From Campylobacter sp. (GTDB lineage: Bacteria > Campylobacterota > Campylobacteria > Campylobacterales > Campylobacteraceae), in assembly GCA_017940085.1 (NCBI GenBank), contig JAGAZK010000102.1, positions 1 to 13,931 on the forward strand: a stretch of DNA of 13,931 nt, given 5' to 3'. The position numbers and the translations under genes were made by a program. Shown piece by piece: positions 1 to 6,672 of this stretch. Within the stretch, counting starts at the first letter, position 1; each line of letters starts with the position of its first letter. The notes below the pieces were generated by a model. The model saw only the letters and a list, made by a program, of their open reading frames with translations, ran no database searches and had not been told where the DNA came from.

Positions 1-525
1 GGTAAAAAGCCTATTAGTATTCCAAATGGTGTAGATGTTAGTCTAAAAGGAAGCGTTTTAGTTTTCAAAAAAGGCAATGCTACTAAAGAATTAGATACTA
101 AAGGCAATGTAAAAGTTGAGATAAAAGACGGAAATATTACATTTTCTAGTCTTGGAGAAGATAGACAAAGTAGAGCTTATTGGGGAACTTATAGAGCTTT
201 AGCAAATAATGTTATTATCGGTATTACAGATGGTTTTCAAAAACAGCTTGAAATCAATGGTGTTGGTTATAAAGCAGCTGTAAAAGGTAAAATTATAGAG
301 TTAAATTTAGGTTTTTCTCATGTGATTAATTATCAATTACCAGATGGCATAGAGGCTAGTTTAGATAAAAATGTTTTGACTATCAAAGGTAGCGATAAAC
401 AAGTAGTTGGTCAAGTAGCAGCTAAAATTCGTGAGTTTAGACCACCTGAACCATACAAAGGTAAAGGTATCAAATATCTTGAAGAACGAATTATCCGCAA
501 AGCCGGAAAAACATCTAAGAAATAA
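1..525 (+). CDS. rplF: 50S ribosomal protein L6 (5'-truncated by window edge)
   Basis: Large-subunit ribosomal protein L6, which binds 23S rRNA near the sarcin-ricin loop and the factor-binding site. The frame is open from base 1, and its first residues, [11 protein letters not shown], are the usual L6 start just after a short MSRI-type N-terminus, so only about four codons lie outside the window. The 174 visible residues fit a full length of about 178. The two-lobed L6 architecture is visible: a first repeat ending near the YRAL segment, then a second with GVGYKA and, near the C-terminus, the diagnostic [13 protein letters not shown]. The methionine-like start at 322 is not used; the real frame runs through it. 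It is followed after 9 bases by rplR in the spc-type order. Confidence 0.97.
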   Translation, partial: GKKPISIPNGVDVSLKGSVLVFKKGNATKELDTKGNVKVEIKDGNITFSSLGEDRQSRAYWGTYRALANNVIIGITDGFQKQLEINGVGYKAAVKGKIIELNLGFSHVINYQLPDGIEASLDKNVLTIKGSDKQVVGQVAAKIREFRPPEPYKGKGIKYLEERIIRKAGKTSKK

Positions 526-534
526 GGGTGCGTC

Positions 535-891
535 ATGGTAGCAAATGTATTAAAAAGAAAAATTTCTTTAAGAATTAAAAGAAAAGCAAGAATCAGAGCT
601 CAAGTTTCAGGAACAAAAGATTGCCCTAGAATTTCAATATTTAGATCTAATAGAACTGTTTATGCTCAAGCTATAGATGATGTTGCAAACACTACTCTTT
701 GTGCAAGTGATGGTAAAAAGCTAAATTTAAAAGCAAACAAAGAAGGTGCAACAGCACTTGCTAAAGATTTAGCAGCCAAATTAAAAAAGGCTAAAATTTC
801 ACAAGCAGTATTTGATAGAAATGGTTATTTGTATCACGGTGTAATCGCAGCTTTTGCTGATGGTTTAAGACAAAACGACATAAAGCTATAA
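535..891 (+). CDS. rplR: 50S ribosomal protein L18
   Basis: L18 binds 5S rRNA together with L5 and helps seat it in the central protuberance. The 118-residue length is normal for the family. The basic N-terminus ([18 protein letters not shown]) leads into the family signature [18 protein letters not shown], and the C-terminus has the typical [20 protein letters not shown]. The ATG at 535 follows an AAGGG-type ribosome binding site and lies 9 bases after the rplF stop. The position between rplF and rpsE is the standard spc order, so it is almost certainly co-transcribed and under ribosomal-protein operon control. Nothing unusual is seen. Confidence 0.97.
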   Translation: MVANVLKRKISLRIKRKARIRAQVSGTKDCPRISIFRSNRTVYAQAIDDVANTTLCASDGKKLNLKANKEGATALAKDLAAKLKKAKISQAVFDRNGYLYHGVIAAFADGLRQNDIKL

Positions 892-904
892 TCAAGGAAA
901 TATT

Positions 905-1348
905 ATGGAAAAATACAATAGAGAAGAATTTGAAGAAGTAATAGTTGATATAGGTCGTGTTACAAAAGTCGTAAAAGGCGGTAGAAGATTTAGATTTACG
1001 GCTTTGGTTGTAGTTGGCAATAGAAATGGACTTGTGGGTTTTGGTTTTGGTAAAGCCAAAGAAGTTCCTGATGCTATGAGAAAAGCTGTTGATGATGCTT
1101 TTAAAAACATAGTTGAAGTCAAATTAAAAGGTAGCACAATTCCTCATGATATTGAAGTTAAATTTAATGCTAGTAGGATTTTGTTAAAACCAGCAAGCGA
1201 AGGTACTGGTGTGATTGCTGGTGGCGGTGCAAGACCTGTTGTTGAATTAGCTGGAATTAAAAATATCCTTACAAAATCAATTGGATCTAGTAATTCTGCA
1301 AATGTTGTTCGTGCTACTATCAAAGCTCTTAGTATGTTGAAAGGTTAA
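905..1348 (+). CDS. rpsE: 30S ribosomal protein S5
   Basis: S5 lies at the back of the 30S body, contributes to decoding accuracy and lines the mRNA entry tunnel. The N-terminal half is the double-stranded-RNA-binding-like S5 domain, with [20 protein letters not shown] and [20 protein letters not shown] (about residues 17-60). The second half is the C-terminal S5 domain with [17 protein letters not shown] and [17 protein letters not shown]. At 147 residues it is shorter than the E. coli protein; I take this to be a lineage trait, because both domains are complete. Its ATG at 905 has an AAGGA site 7-8 bases upstream. The minus-strand reading frame across the same bases is only a shadow. Confidence 0.97.
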   Translation: MEKYNREEFEEVIVDIGRVTKVVKGGRRFRFTALVVVGNRNGLVGFGFGKAKEVPDAMRKAVDDAFKNIVEVKLKGSTIPHDIEVKFNASRILLKPASEGTGVIAGGGARPVVELAGIKNILTKSIGSSNSANVVRATIKALSMLKG

Positions 1349-1350
1349 TT

Positions 1351-1752
1351 ATGGGACTTGAAAATTTACAAAAAGCAGCTGGTTCTACTCACAGCACAAA
1401 AAGAGTTGGTCGTGGTCAAGGTAGTGGTCATGGTAAAACAGCTAGTAGAGGTGGCAAAGGTCAAACAGCAAGAACAGGCTCTCATGCAAAAAGAGGTTTT
1501 GAAGGCGGACAACAACCGCTTCAAAGAAGATTGCCAAAAGTAGGTTTTACTTCTAAATTTGAAAAACCTTATGTTATCAATGTAGAAAAAATTACTGCTA
1601 TTAAAGATTTGAGCGAAATTACTCTTGATAGCATTAGAAGTGTGCATAAAATCTCAACTTCAGTCAAAAAAGTAAAATTAATTGGTGCAAGTACTAAAGA
1701 TCTTGTAAGCAAGATAAAAGATGAGAATATAAAAACTAGTGGAAGTAAATAA
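1351..1752 (+). CDS. rplO: 50S ribosomal protein L15
   Basis: L15 is a late-assembly 23S rRNA-binding protein. The N-terminal extension is Gly/Arg/Lys-rich ([20 protein letters not shown], then GQTARTG and [18 protein letters not shown]), which is diagnostic for L15 and threads into rRNA. The C-terminal globular part is short and ends with a lysine-rich tail, giving 133 residues, at the short end for the family. It begins two bases after the rpsE stop. Its TAA shares its last base with the secY ATG (TAATG), so secY is probably translationally coupled to it. Confidence 0.96.
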   Translation: MGLENLQKAAGSTHSTKRVGRGQGSGHGKTASRGGKGQTARTGSHAKRGFEGGQQPLQRRLPKVGFTSKFEKPYVINVEKITAIKDLSEITLDSIRSVHKISTSVKKVKLIGASTKDLVSKIKDENIKTSGSK

Positions 1753-3014
1753 TGAACAAAAATTTACTTAACAAAATTTTGGTTACTCTTGGATTTTTGT
1801 TTGCTTATAGAGTTTTGGCTTATGTGCCAGTTCCAGGCGTAAATACAGAAGTTATTAAAGACTTTTTTACATCAAATTCAAATAACGCTTTGGGTTTGTT
1901 TAATATGTTTAGCGGAAATGCCGCTGAACGCTTAAGCATCATATCTTTGGGTATTATGCCATATATTACCGCATCCATCATTATGGAGCTTTTGTCTGCT
2001 ACTTTTCCAAATTTAGGCAAAATGAAAAAAGAACGAGATGGTATGCAAAAATATATGCAAATCATCAGATATGCTACCATTGTGATTACTATTATTCAAG
2101 CAATTGGTGTTAGCATAGGTTTGCAAAGCTTGAGCGGAAGAGCAGGTGAGCCAGCTATTATGATAGATATAAATTTATTTATCGCAATTAGTTGTGCGAG
2201 TATGCTTACTGGGACAATGCTACTTATGTGGATTGGGGAGCAAATTACCCAAAGAGGCATAGGAAACGGAATAAGCTTGATTATCTTTGCTGGAATTGTT
2301 AGTGGAATACCATCAGCTATCGGTCATACTATAAATTTAGTCAATACTGGAGAAATGAATTTCTTAGTTGTTGTTTTTATGGCTTTGATTATTTTGGCTA
2401 CGGTTGGTATAGTTATATTTGTAGAGCTTGGCGAGAGAAGAATTCCGATTTCATATTCTCGCAAAACAGTTATGGCAAATCAAAACAAAAGAATTATGAA
2501 CTACATTCCAATCAAAGTAAATTTAAGTGGTGTTATTCCACCAATTTTTGCAAGTGCGGTTTTGATGTTTCCGGGCACAATTCTCCAAGCAAGCACAAAT
2601 GAATATGTTCGTATGATTAATGATTTTCTTAGTCCAAACGGATATTTCTTTAATTTTCTTACTTTTGTGTTTATTATGTTTTTTGCATATTTCTACGCAT
2701 CAATCATTTTTAGTGCAAAAGATATTAGCGAAAATTTAAAAAGACAAGGCGGCTTTATACCAGGAGTTCGTCCGGGTGAAAGCACTGCTGCTTATTTAAA
2801 TGAAATTGCAAGCAGACTTACACTAACTGGTGCTGTTTATTTAGGGCTTATTTCAACTCTGCCTTGGGTTTTGGTCAAATTTATGGGTGTGCCATTTTAT
2901 TTTGGCGGAACTAGTGTTTTGATTGTAGTTTCTGTGGCACTTGATACCATGAGAAGAATAGAAGCACAAATTTATATGAACAAATATCAAACCCTTAGTG
3001 CAATAGGGCTTTAA
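1752..3014 (+). CDS. secY: Preprotein translocase subunit SecY
   Basis: SecY is the pore subunit of the SecYEG translocon in the inner membrane and passes secreted and membrane proteins in partnership with SecA or the ribosome. The 420-residue protein has the expected ten hydrophobic segments. Family landmarks are the plug/TM2 region GIMPYITASIIMELL, the RDGMQKYMQIIRY loop, ITQRGIGNGISLIIF, the cytoplasmic loop with ERRIPISYSRK, and the C5 loop KRQGGFIPGVRPGE, where SecA and the ribosome bind. It overlaps rplO by one base and map by one base (TAATG at both ends), the typical spc-operon arrangement. Slightly shorter than E. coli SecY but complete. Confidence 0.98.
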   Translation: MNKNLLNKILVTLGFLFAYRVLAYVPVPGVNTEVIKDFFTSNSNNALGLFNMFSGNAAERLSIISLGIMPYITASIIMELLSATFPNLGKMKKERDGMQKYMQIIRYATIVITIIQAIGVSIGLQSLSGRAGEPAIMIDINLFIAISCASMLTGTMLLMWIGEQITQRGIGNGISLIIFAGIVSGIPSAIGHTINLVNTGEMNFLVVVFMALIILATVGIVIFVELGERRIPISYSRKTVMANQNKRIMNYIPIKVNLSGVIPPIFASAVLMFPGTILQASTNEYVRMINDFLSPNGYFFNFLTFVFIMFFAYFYASIIFSAKDISENLKRQGGFIPGVRPGESTAAYLNEIASRLTLTGAVYLGLISTLPWVLVKFMGVPFYFGGTSVLIVVSVALDTMRRIEAQIYMNKYQTLSAIGL

Positions 3015-3772
3015 TGTCAATTCCTATCAAAACTGCAAAAGATATTGAGCATTTACGAGTCGCTAATCAAATAGTGGCTCGTGTGCTTGATTTTTTGCAT
3101 GATTTTATCAAGCCGGGCATTTCTTTACTAGAAATTGATCAAATTTGCGAAGATATGATTAAAAATGCTGGTGCTAAACCAGCTTTTAAGGGACTTTATG
3201 GTTTCCCAAATACGGCTTGTGTAAGTGTAAATGAAGTAATAATTCACGGTATCCCAAACGAATATAAATTGCAAGATGGTGATATAGTAAGTGTTGATAT
3301 TGGTGCAAATTTAAATGGATATTTTGGCGATAGTGCTAGAACATATCCAGTTGGTCAAATTTCAAAAGATGATGAAAATTTAATTGCTTGTTCTAAAGAT
3401 GCTTTGTATCATGCGATAGATTTTATAAAAGTCGGAATGCATTTTAAAGAAGTTTGCAACGAATTAGAGCAATTTATATTAAATCGTGGTTTTGTCCCGC
3501 TTCGTGGCTTTTGCGGTCATGGTATAGGCAAACGCCCACACGAAGAGCCAGAAATTCCAAATTATCTAGAAGGAAACAATCCAAAAGCTGGTCCAAAAAT
3601 CCGCAATAATATGGTTTTTTGTATTGAGCCAATGATTTGCCAAAAAGATGGAACCCCAGTGATTGGCGAAGATAAATGGACCACCACAGCAAAAGACGGG
3701 CTTAGAACAGCTCATTATGAGCATTGTTTGGCTATTGTAAATAATAAAGTTGAAATTTTAAGCAAAGTATAG
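3014..3772 (+). CDS. map: Methionine aminopeptidase, type I
   Basis: This cytosolic metalloenzyme removes the initiator methionine from nascent proteins after deformylation. All five expected metal ligands are visible: D95 (VSVDIGANL), D106 (GYFGDSART), H169 (FCGHGIGK), E205 (FCIEPM) and E236 (HYEHCLA). The substrate-contact histidines H78 (VIIHGIPNE) and H176 (KRPHEEPE) are also present. The 252-residue pita-bread fold has no N-terminal zinc-finger extension, which makes it the type Ia form. It overlaps the secY stop by one base, a common pairing in which secY, map and infA sit together in the spc operon. Confidence 0.97.
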   Translation: MSIPIKTAKDIEHLRVANQIVARVLDFLHDFIKPGISLLEIDQICEDMIKNAGAKPAFKGLYGFPNTACVSVNEVIIHGIPNEYKLQDGDIVSVDIGANLNGYFGDSARTYPVGQISKDDENLIACSKDALYHAIDFIKVGMHFKEVCNELEQFILNRGFVPLRGFCGHGIGKRPHEEPEIPNYLEGNNPKAGPKIRNNMVFCIEPMICQKDGTPVIGEDKWTTTAKDGLRTAHYEHCLAIVNNKVEILSKV

Positions 3773-3780
3773 GAATGTAT

Positions 3781-4128
3781 ATGAAAAAAATTCTACTTTT
3801 ATCTGTTTTGTTTGCATTTTTTGGTTGCACAAATTCTGTAAAAAATCAAAGCATTGTTTTGAATAATAATTTAATAAAAGTTGATGAAAATCATTATGAA
3901 ACTATCATAGATGGCAATAAAATCATCTTAGATAGCTATATAGTGCCGTTTCAGATACCTTATTATATAGTGTTAAAAAGCGAGAAATTGCTTACCTTAA
4001 GCGAAGCGGAAAATATCGCGATAAAATATATTAAGCCAAGAGGTTGCACTTCTCCACTAAAACGCAGAACAGATTTAGATAAATCAAATTTTGATAAGAC
4101 CGAGTGGCTTATCGGTGTAGAATGTTAA
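3781..4128 (+). CDS. Small predicted lipoprotein, function unknown
   Basis: I do not recognise this family. I chose the ATG at 3781 rather than 3775 because an AGGA site at 3771-3774 is 6 bases from it, and because MKKILLLSVLFAFFGC then makes a clean lipoprotein signal with the acylated cysteine at C16. The mature protein (about 100 residues) has a beta-rich stretch (ETIIDGNKIILDSYIVPFQI), then SEAENIAIKYIKPRGC and a terminal WLIGVEC. C89 and the last residue, C115, could form a disulphide, consistent with an extracytoplasmic location. It sits between map (stop 3772) and infA (start 4146) and so probably belongs to the ribosomal operon transcript. The lipobox is imperfect (F at -3), so inner- or outer-membrane anchoring is a prediction. 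Confidence 0.7.
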   Translation: MKKILLLSVLFAFFGCTNSVKNQSIVLNNNLIKVDENHYETIIDGNKIILDSYIVPFQIPYYIVLKSEKLLTLSEAENIAIKYIKPRGCTSPLKRRTDLDKSNFDKTEWLIGVEC

Positions 4129-4145
4129 AATAAGGAGAAAATTTA

Positions 4146-4364
4146 ATGGCAAAAGATGATGTCATCGAAATAGACGGCAATGTAATTGAGGCTTTACCAA
4201 ATGCGACATTTAAAGTTGAGCTTGATAATAAGCATGTAATTTTGTGTCATATCGCAGGAAAAATGCGTATGCACTATATAAAAATTATGCCCGGAGATCG
4301 CGTCAAAGTCGAGCTTACGCCATATAGTTTAGACAAAGGTAGAATTACTTATCGCTACAAATAA
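4146..4364 (+). CDS. infA: Translation initiation factor IF-1
   Basis: IF-1 occupies the 30S A site during initiation and modulates IF-2 and IF-3. The 72-residue single OB-fold protein matches the family throughout: [20 protein letters not shown], then [27 protein letters not shown] and [20 protein letters not shown]. An AAGGAG site lies 9 bases before the ATG. In many bacteria, rpmJ and the alpha operon follow infA; here the next gene is a lipoprotein gene. The stop codon is embedded in a TAAATTTG...TAAATTTA repeat element at 4362-4389. Confidence 0.98.
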   Translation: MAKDDVIEIDGNVIEALPNATFKVELDNKHVILCHIAGKMRMHYIKIMPGDRVKVELTPYSLDKGRITYRYK

Positions 4365-4389
4365 ATTTGACTAAATTTATGGTAAATTT
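4362..4389. repeat. Phased AAATTT element after infA
   Basis: Three AAATTT hexamers start at 4363, 4373 and 4384, that is 10 and 11 bases apart. The first two form an inverted repeat, TAAATTTGACTAAATTTA, with 7-base arms and a 4-base loop. The element starts inside the infA stop codon and ends just before the ribosome binding site of the next gene. Close copies of the 18-base core occur at 6596-6612, 6629-6645 and 11157-11173. No T-run follows on the plus strand, so a terminator role for infA is not supported. Confidence 0.6.
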
Positions 4390-4408
4390 GCCAAAATTAG
4401 GAGCCAAA

Positions 4409-5005
4409 ATGCGAAAAAATTTGATTTTATTAGTTTTTGCATTTTTATTTATTAGTTGTGCTTCTACAAGAATTAGTAGTTTTGCAAATCCAGATATTGA
4501 TGTCTTAAAATACAAAAAAATGTTTGTTGTTATTGATTCTAGCGATATTGACTTTATCCAAAGGCTTGAAAAAACTTTAGTTAAAGTATTTGCTAAAAAC
4601 AATTTAGAAGCAATTCCAAGCACACAACTTATTCCGCCACTTAAAAAATTTAGCGATGAAGAAATTGATAATATCATTGAAAAATCTGGTGTTGATAGCG
4701 TTTTATCCATCGCTATTGTTTCAGCAGATCATGGAAGCACATATATTCCATTGCAAACTCATACTAGATATGATTCTGCATTTATAAATGGTAGATATGT
4801 TTCTATCCCATATACTACTACAAGTGGTGGTTATTCCAAGCCGTATTCAAGAGCAAGATTTGAAATCACCCTAAAAGACATTAAAACAGATGAAATCGTA
4901 TTTGTATCCACAGCATACTCAGAAGGCGAAAGTATTGGGGCAATATCAAAAGATTTGCCTAGACATATAGTAAAACAATACCGAAAAATCGGTGAAAAAA
5001 AGTAA
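4409..5005 (+). CDS. Predicted lipoprotein, function unknown
   Basis: The frame is open from 4367, but the ATG at 4409 is the likely start: it has TAGGAG at 4398-4403 with a 5-base spacer, and the protein then opens with MRKNLILLVFAFLFISC, a lipoprotein signal with acylated C17. The mature part (about 180 residues) contains YKKMFVVIDSSD, then a helix ERLEKTL-like segment (QRLEKTLVKVFAKNNLEAIP), FSDEEIDNIIEKSGVDSVLSI, a Ser/Thr/Tyr-rich middle, and FEITLKDIKTDEIVFVSTAYSEG. The alternating strand-helix pattern, in which a conserved aliphatic strand precedes a helix and a 'gvDsvLsi' strand, resembles DUF4136-like envelope lipoproteins, but I cannot confirm this. It follows infA by 44 bases and is convergent with pldA. 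Its last codons overlap the T-run of the likely pldA terminator. Confidence 0.75.
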   Translation: MRKNLILLVFAFLFISCASTRISSFANPDIDVLKYKKMFVVIDSSDIDFIQRLEKTLVKVFAKNNLEAIPSTQLIPPLKKFSDEEIDNIIEKSGVDSVLSIAIVSADHGSTYIPLQTHTRYDSAFINGRYVSIPYTTTSGGYSKPYSRARFEITLKDIKTDEIVFVSTAYSEGESIGAISKDLPRHIVKQYRKIGEKK

Positions 5006-5031
5006 ATTTGTTCTTATTTAGCTAAATTTAC
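4995..5031 (-). terminator. Likely intrinsic terminator of the leuC-mobA-pldA operon
   Basis: Read on the minus strand, an inverted repeat with arms GTAAATTT (5031-5024) and AAATTTAC (5009-5002) around a 14-base loop is followed at once by seven T residues (5001-4995). The loop region also contains a perfect 12-base palindrome, ATTTAGCTAAAT (5016-5027), that could fold instead. The stem is almost all A-T, so it is weak as a classic terminator. The T-run lies inside the last codons of the convergent lipoprotein gene. It would give pldA a 3' untranslated tail of about 120 bases. Confidence 0.4.
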
Positions 5032-5074
5032 AGACTTTGCAATATTCAAAAACAATTAAATTTAAAAATCGCAG

Positions 5075-5080
5075 TATAAT
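5075..5080 (+). promoter_or_regulatory. Orphan -10 box (TATAAT) facing the 3' end of pldA
   Basis: A perfect TATAAT preceded by an A/T-rich 40 bases matches the Campylobacter vegetative promoter pattern, in which a strong -10 stands without a clear -35. Predicted transcription starts near 5087 and no plus-strand gene follows, so any transcript would run through 5087-5151 and then antisense to pldA. It may be a relic of a rearrangement or drive a small RNA. Confidence 0.35.
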
Positions 5081-5151
5081 AAAATGCAGTTGATTTACGC
5101 AATCTAATCTTTGCTATATTAGCTGTAGTCTAAGTGAATTTATTAATCTCA

Positions 5152-6045
5152 TCATCTAAATATCAAAAACCCAAGACCGATTCTATTGGTGCTTTTATCA
5201 TAATCTATCATTGATTCATGATAGCCGTTGAAAAACTGGATCATTCCATAAGCTAAATCTTTGATGATCGGTATATACACGCTTAATTCTACATTTCCAC
5301 GATTTGTATTATTGAAGTGAAAATTATTTGCTACGCTAAGTTTGGCGTAATAATCACCAAAATTATAATTTATCTCCAAACTCCCGTGCCCAGCGTAATG
5401 CTCGATATATGGATTATCATCTAGTTCGTTGTCTTTTTCTTTGTCAAGTCTAAGCCACGCTTTTGGTATAATTTGGAGATTATCAAAATTAAAAATCGTC
5501 TGCAAATACGCTCTATTCCATGATCTTGAATTAATTCCATCTCTACCATTGGATTGATGAATAAAACCCAAATCAAAGCCATCAAGCGGAATAATGCCAC
5601 CATCTATAGGTATCTCAAAGAAAATCTCTGGCATATAATTTGTCTCTCTAAAAGGTGCTGATTCTTTGGCTATTTGCCACCATGAGACTTGTGTATATGC
5701 ACCATTTATGCTAATTGGATACCCAAAAATTTCGCTCAAAAGCTTCTTTTTGACACTAAATTGAAATTTAGTCTCTGGATTTTTTTGATTATCTCTTAGA
5801 TTTTTAAAGCTTACAGGCAAGACATAATTTTCTTTGTGAGTTTGGATAAATGGCAAATTTACTGGGCGGTGTTGATCTAGATTTGAGTTTTGGGAATTGT
5901 AAATTTGAGCATCTTTTTTATAAAAAAACATAGCATTTTCATAATCTTTTTTGCTCTCAAATTCCATAGCTTTTTGGTAATTCTCGCTCATTTCTTGAGC
6001 ATTAAGAGAGATTATCAAAGCAAATAAAATCAAAAACTCTCTCAT
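5152..6045 (-). CDS. pldA: Outer-membrane phospholipase A (OMPLA)
   Basis: A calcium-dependent outer-membrane phospholipase A that hydrolyses mislocalised phospholipids in the outer leaflet and is active as a dimer. A signal peptide (MREFLILFALIISLNA, cleavage after residue 16) is followed by a soluble stretch and then the 12-strand barrel domain. Catalytic residues are visible: H163 and S165 in FIHQSNGRDG and N177 in SRSWNR, with the same 14-residue H-to-N spacing as E. coli H142/S144/N156. Other signatures are YTQVSWWQ, FRETNYMPE and GYHESMIDYD near the end (GYGES in E. coli). Residues 20-47 look like one TPR-type helix pair (DYENAMFFYKKDA). The last residue is Arg after Phe, slightly off the usual terminal aromatic. 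Its ATG overlaps the mobA stop (ATGA), suggesting coupling. Confidence 0.95.
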   Translation of the reverse strand: MREFLILFALIISLNAQEMSENYQKAMEFESKKDYENAMFFYKKDAQIYNSQNSNLDQHRPVNLPFIQTHKENYVLPVSFKNLRDNQKNPETKFQFSVKKKLLSEIFGYPISINGAYTQVSWWQIAKESAPFRETNYMPEIFFEIPIDGGIIPLDGFDLGFIHQSNGRDGINSRSWNRAYLQTIFNFDNLQIIPKAWLRLDKEKDNELDDNPYIEHYAGHGSLEINYNFGDYYAKLSVANNFHFNNTNRGNVELSVYIPIIKDLAYGMIQFFNGYHESMIDYDKSTNRIGLGFLIFR

Positions 6046-6584
6046 AATATACTTTCTAAATCTTGTTTTGTATTTATGTTTAAAAACTGCTTTTCATCAT
6101 CAAATTTAATGATTTTTGTATCGCAAATCCCAATAAGCGATTTTACCATTTTTTCTTCATTTTTTATAAGATTTCTTGCTATTTCAGATACACTTGGATC
6201 AAAAAACCCACACAAATAATGTGTTTTAATCTCATCTTTGGCTAAGCAAATTTGATGAGAATTTAGATTTGAAAATAGCGTTTTTATCGTATCTTTGGCG
6301 ACAAAAGGTGTATCTGCTGCTATGATAAACACAGGAGAATTAAAAAATTTATCCAAATTTGCCAAAACAAAAAGTGGGCAAAACTCATCAAAATCATCTT
6401 CTAAAATAGGCAAAGGCGGATTAAATTTTTGGCTTTTTGCAGAAATTTGCACGGTTTTAAAAATCCAGCTTAATCTCTCAAATAAAAAATGCGTGATTGA
6501 AGTGTAATTTTGGTATTTGATGAGAGTTTTATCACTACCAAATCTTTTAGATTCTCCACCAGCTAAAATCAAAGCATTTTGCAT
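6042..6584 (-). CDS. mobA: Molybdenum cofactor guanylyltransferase
   Basis: MobA transfers GMP from GTP to Mo-molybdopterin, giving the guanine dinucleotide cofactor used by DMSO-reductase-family enzymes. The N-terminal nucleotide-binding signature LAGGESKRFGSDKT (residues 7-20) and the metal-binding AADTPF (D91) are present, and the 180-residue length is typical. The usual GPLxG loop reads CPLFVL here (residues 69-74), so the first Gly is Cys. The stop overlaps the pldA start by four bases. Upstream, no clear Shine-Dalgarno site is visible, only an A/T-rich run of AAATTT repeats between it and leuC, so it is unclear whether it is read through from leuC or has its own promoter. Confidence 0.92.
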   Translation of the reverse strand: MQNALILAGGESKRFGSDKTLIKYQNYTSITHFLFERLSWIFKTVQISAKSQKFNPPLPILEDDFDEFCPLFVLANLDKFFNSPVFIIAADTPFVAKDTIKTLFSNLNSHQICLAKDEIKTHYLCGFFDPSVSEIARNLIKNEEKMVKSLIGICDTKIIKFDDEKQFLNINTKQDLESIL

Positions 6585-6585
6585 T

Positions 6586-6671
6586 AAATTTGCCCAAATT
6601 TGATTAAATTTAATTCAAAAACCATATTAAATTTGATTAAATTTACACTTTGATTAAAAGTAATTAAATTT
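6586..6671. repeat. Cluster of six AAATTT hexamers between leuC and mobA
   Basis: This 88-base gap contains AAATTT starting at 6586, 6596, 6606, 6629, 6639 and 6666. Three successive steps are exactly 10 bases (one helical turn). The 17-base unit AAATTTGATTAAATTTA is repeated perfectly at 6596-6612 and 6629-6645, and TTTGATTAAA occurs a third time at 6649-6658. Each unit can also pair as a short hairpin with AAATTT arms. A_nT_n tracts phased at about 10 bases are known to give intrinsic DNA curvature; a role in mobA expression is inference. Confidence 0.75.
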
Positions 6672-6672
6672 A

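Noticed and set aside
322..324. ATG-like or alternative start giving a 67-residue protein
   Set aside because: The frame is open upstream to base 1 and encodes the N-terminal lobe of L6.
1358..1543. Alternate-frame open stretch inside rplO
   Set aside because: A by-product of the Gly/Lys/Arg-rich codons of L15.
3775..3780. Upstream ATG for the small lipoprotein (two extra residues)
   Set aside because: It sits next to AGGA with no usable spacer; the ATG at 3781 has a 6-base spacer and gives a standard MKK signal peptide.
4362..4379. Hairpin after infA as an intrinsic terminator
   Set aside because: All A-T stem and no following T-run on the plus strand; the next gene is close and lacks an evident promoter.
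4367..4408. Longer start of the second lipoprotein (14 extra residues)
   Set aside because: It lies inside the AAATTT repeat without a ribosome binding site, and would place polar residues before the signal peptide; TAGGAG favours 4409.
4345..4710. 121-codon minus-strand open frame opposite the lipoprotein gene
   Set aside because: No recognisable protein, no ribosome binding site; the opposite strand has a clear lipoprotein with signal and start.
5084..5107. Seven-codon reading frame after the orphan TATAAT
   Set aside because: Its ATG lies before the predicted transcription start and has no ribosome binding site.
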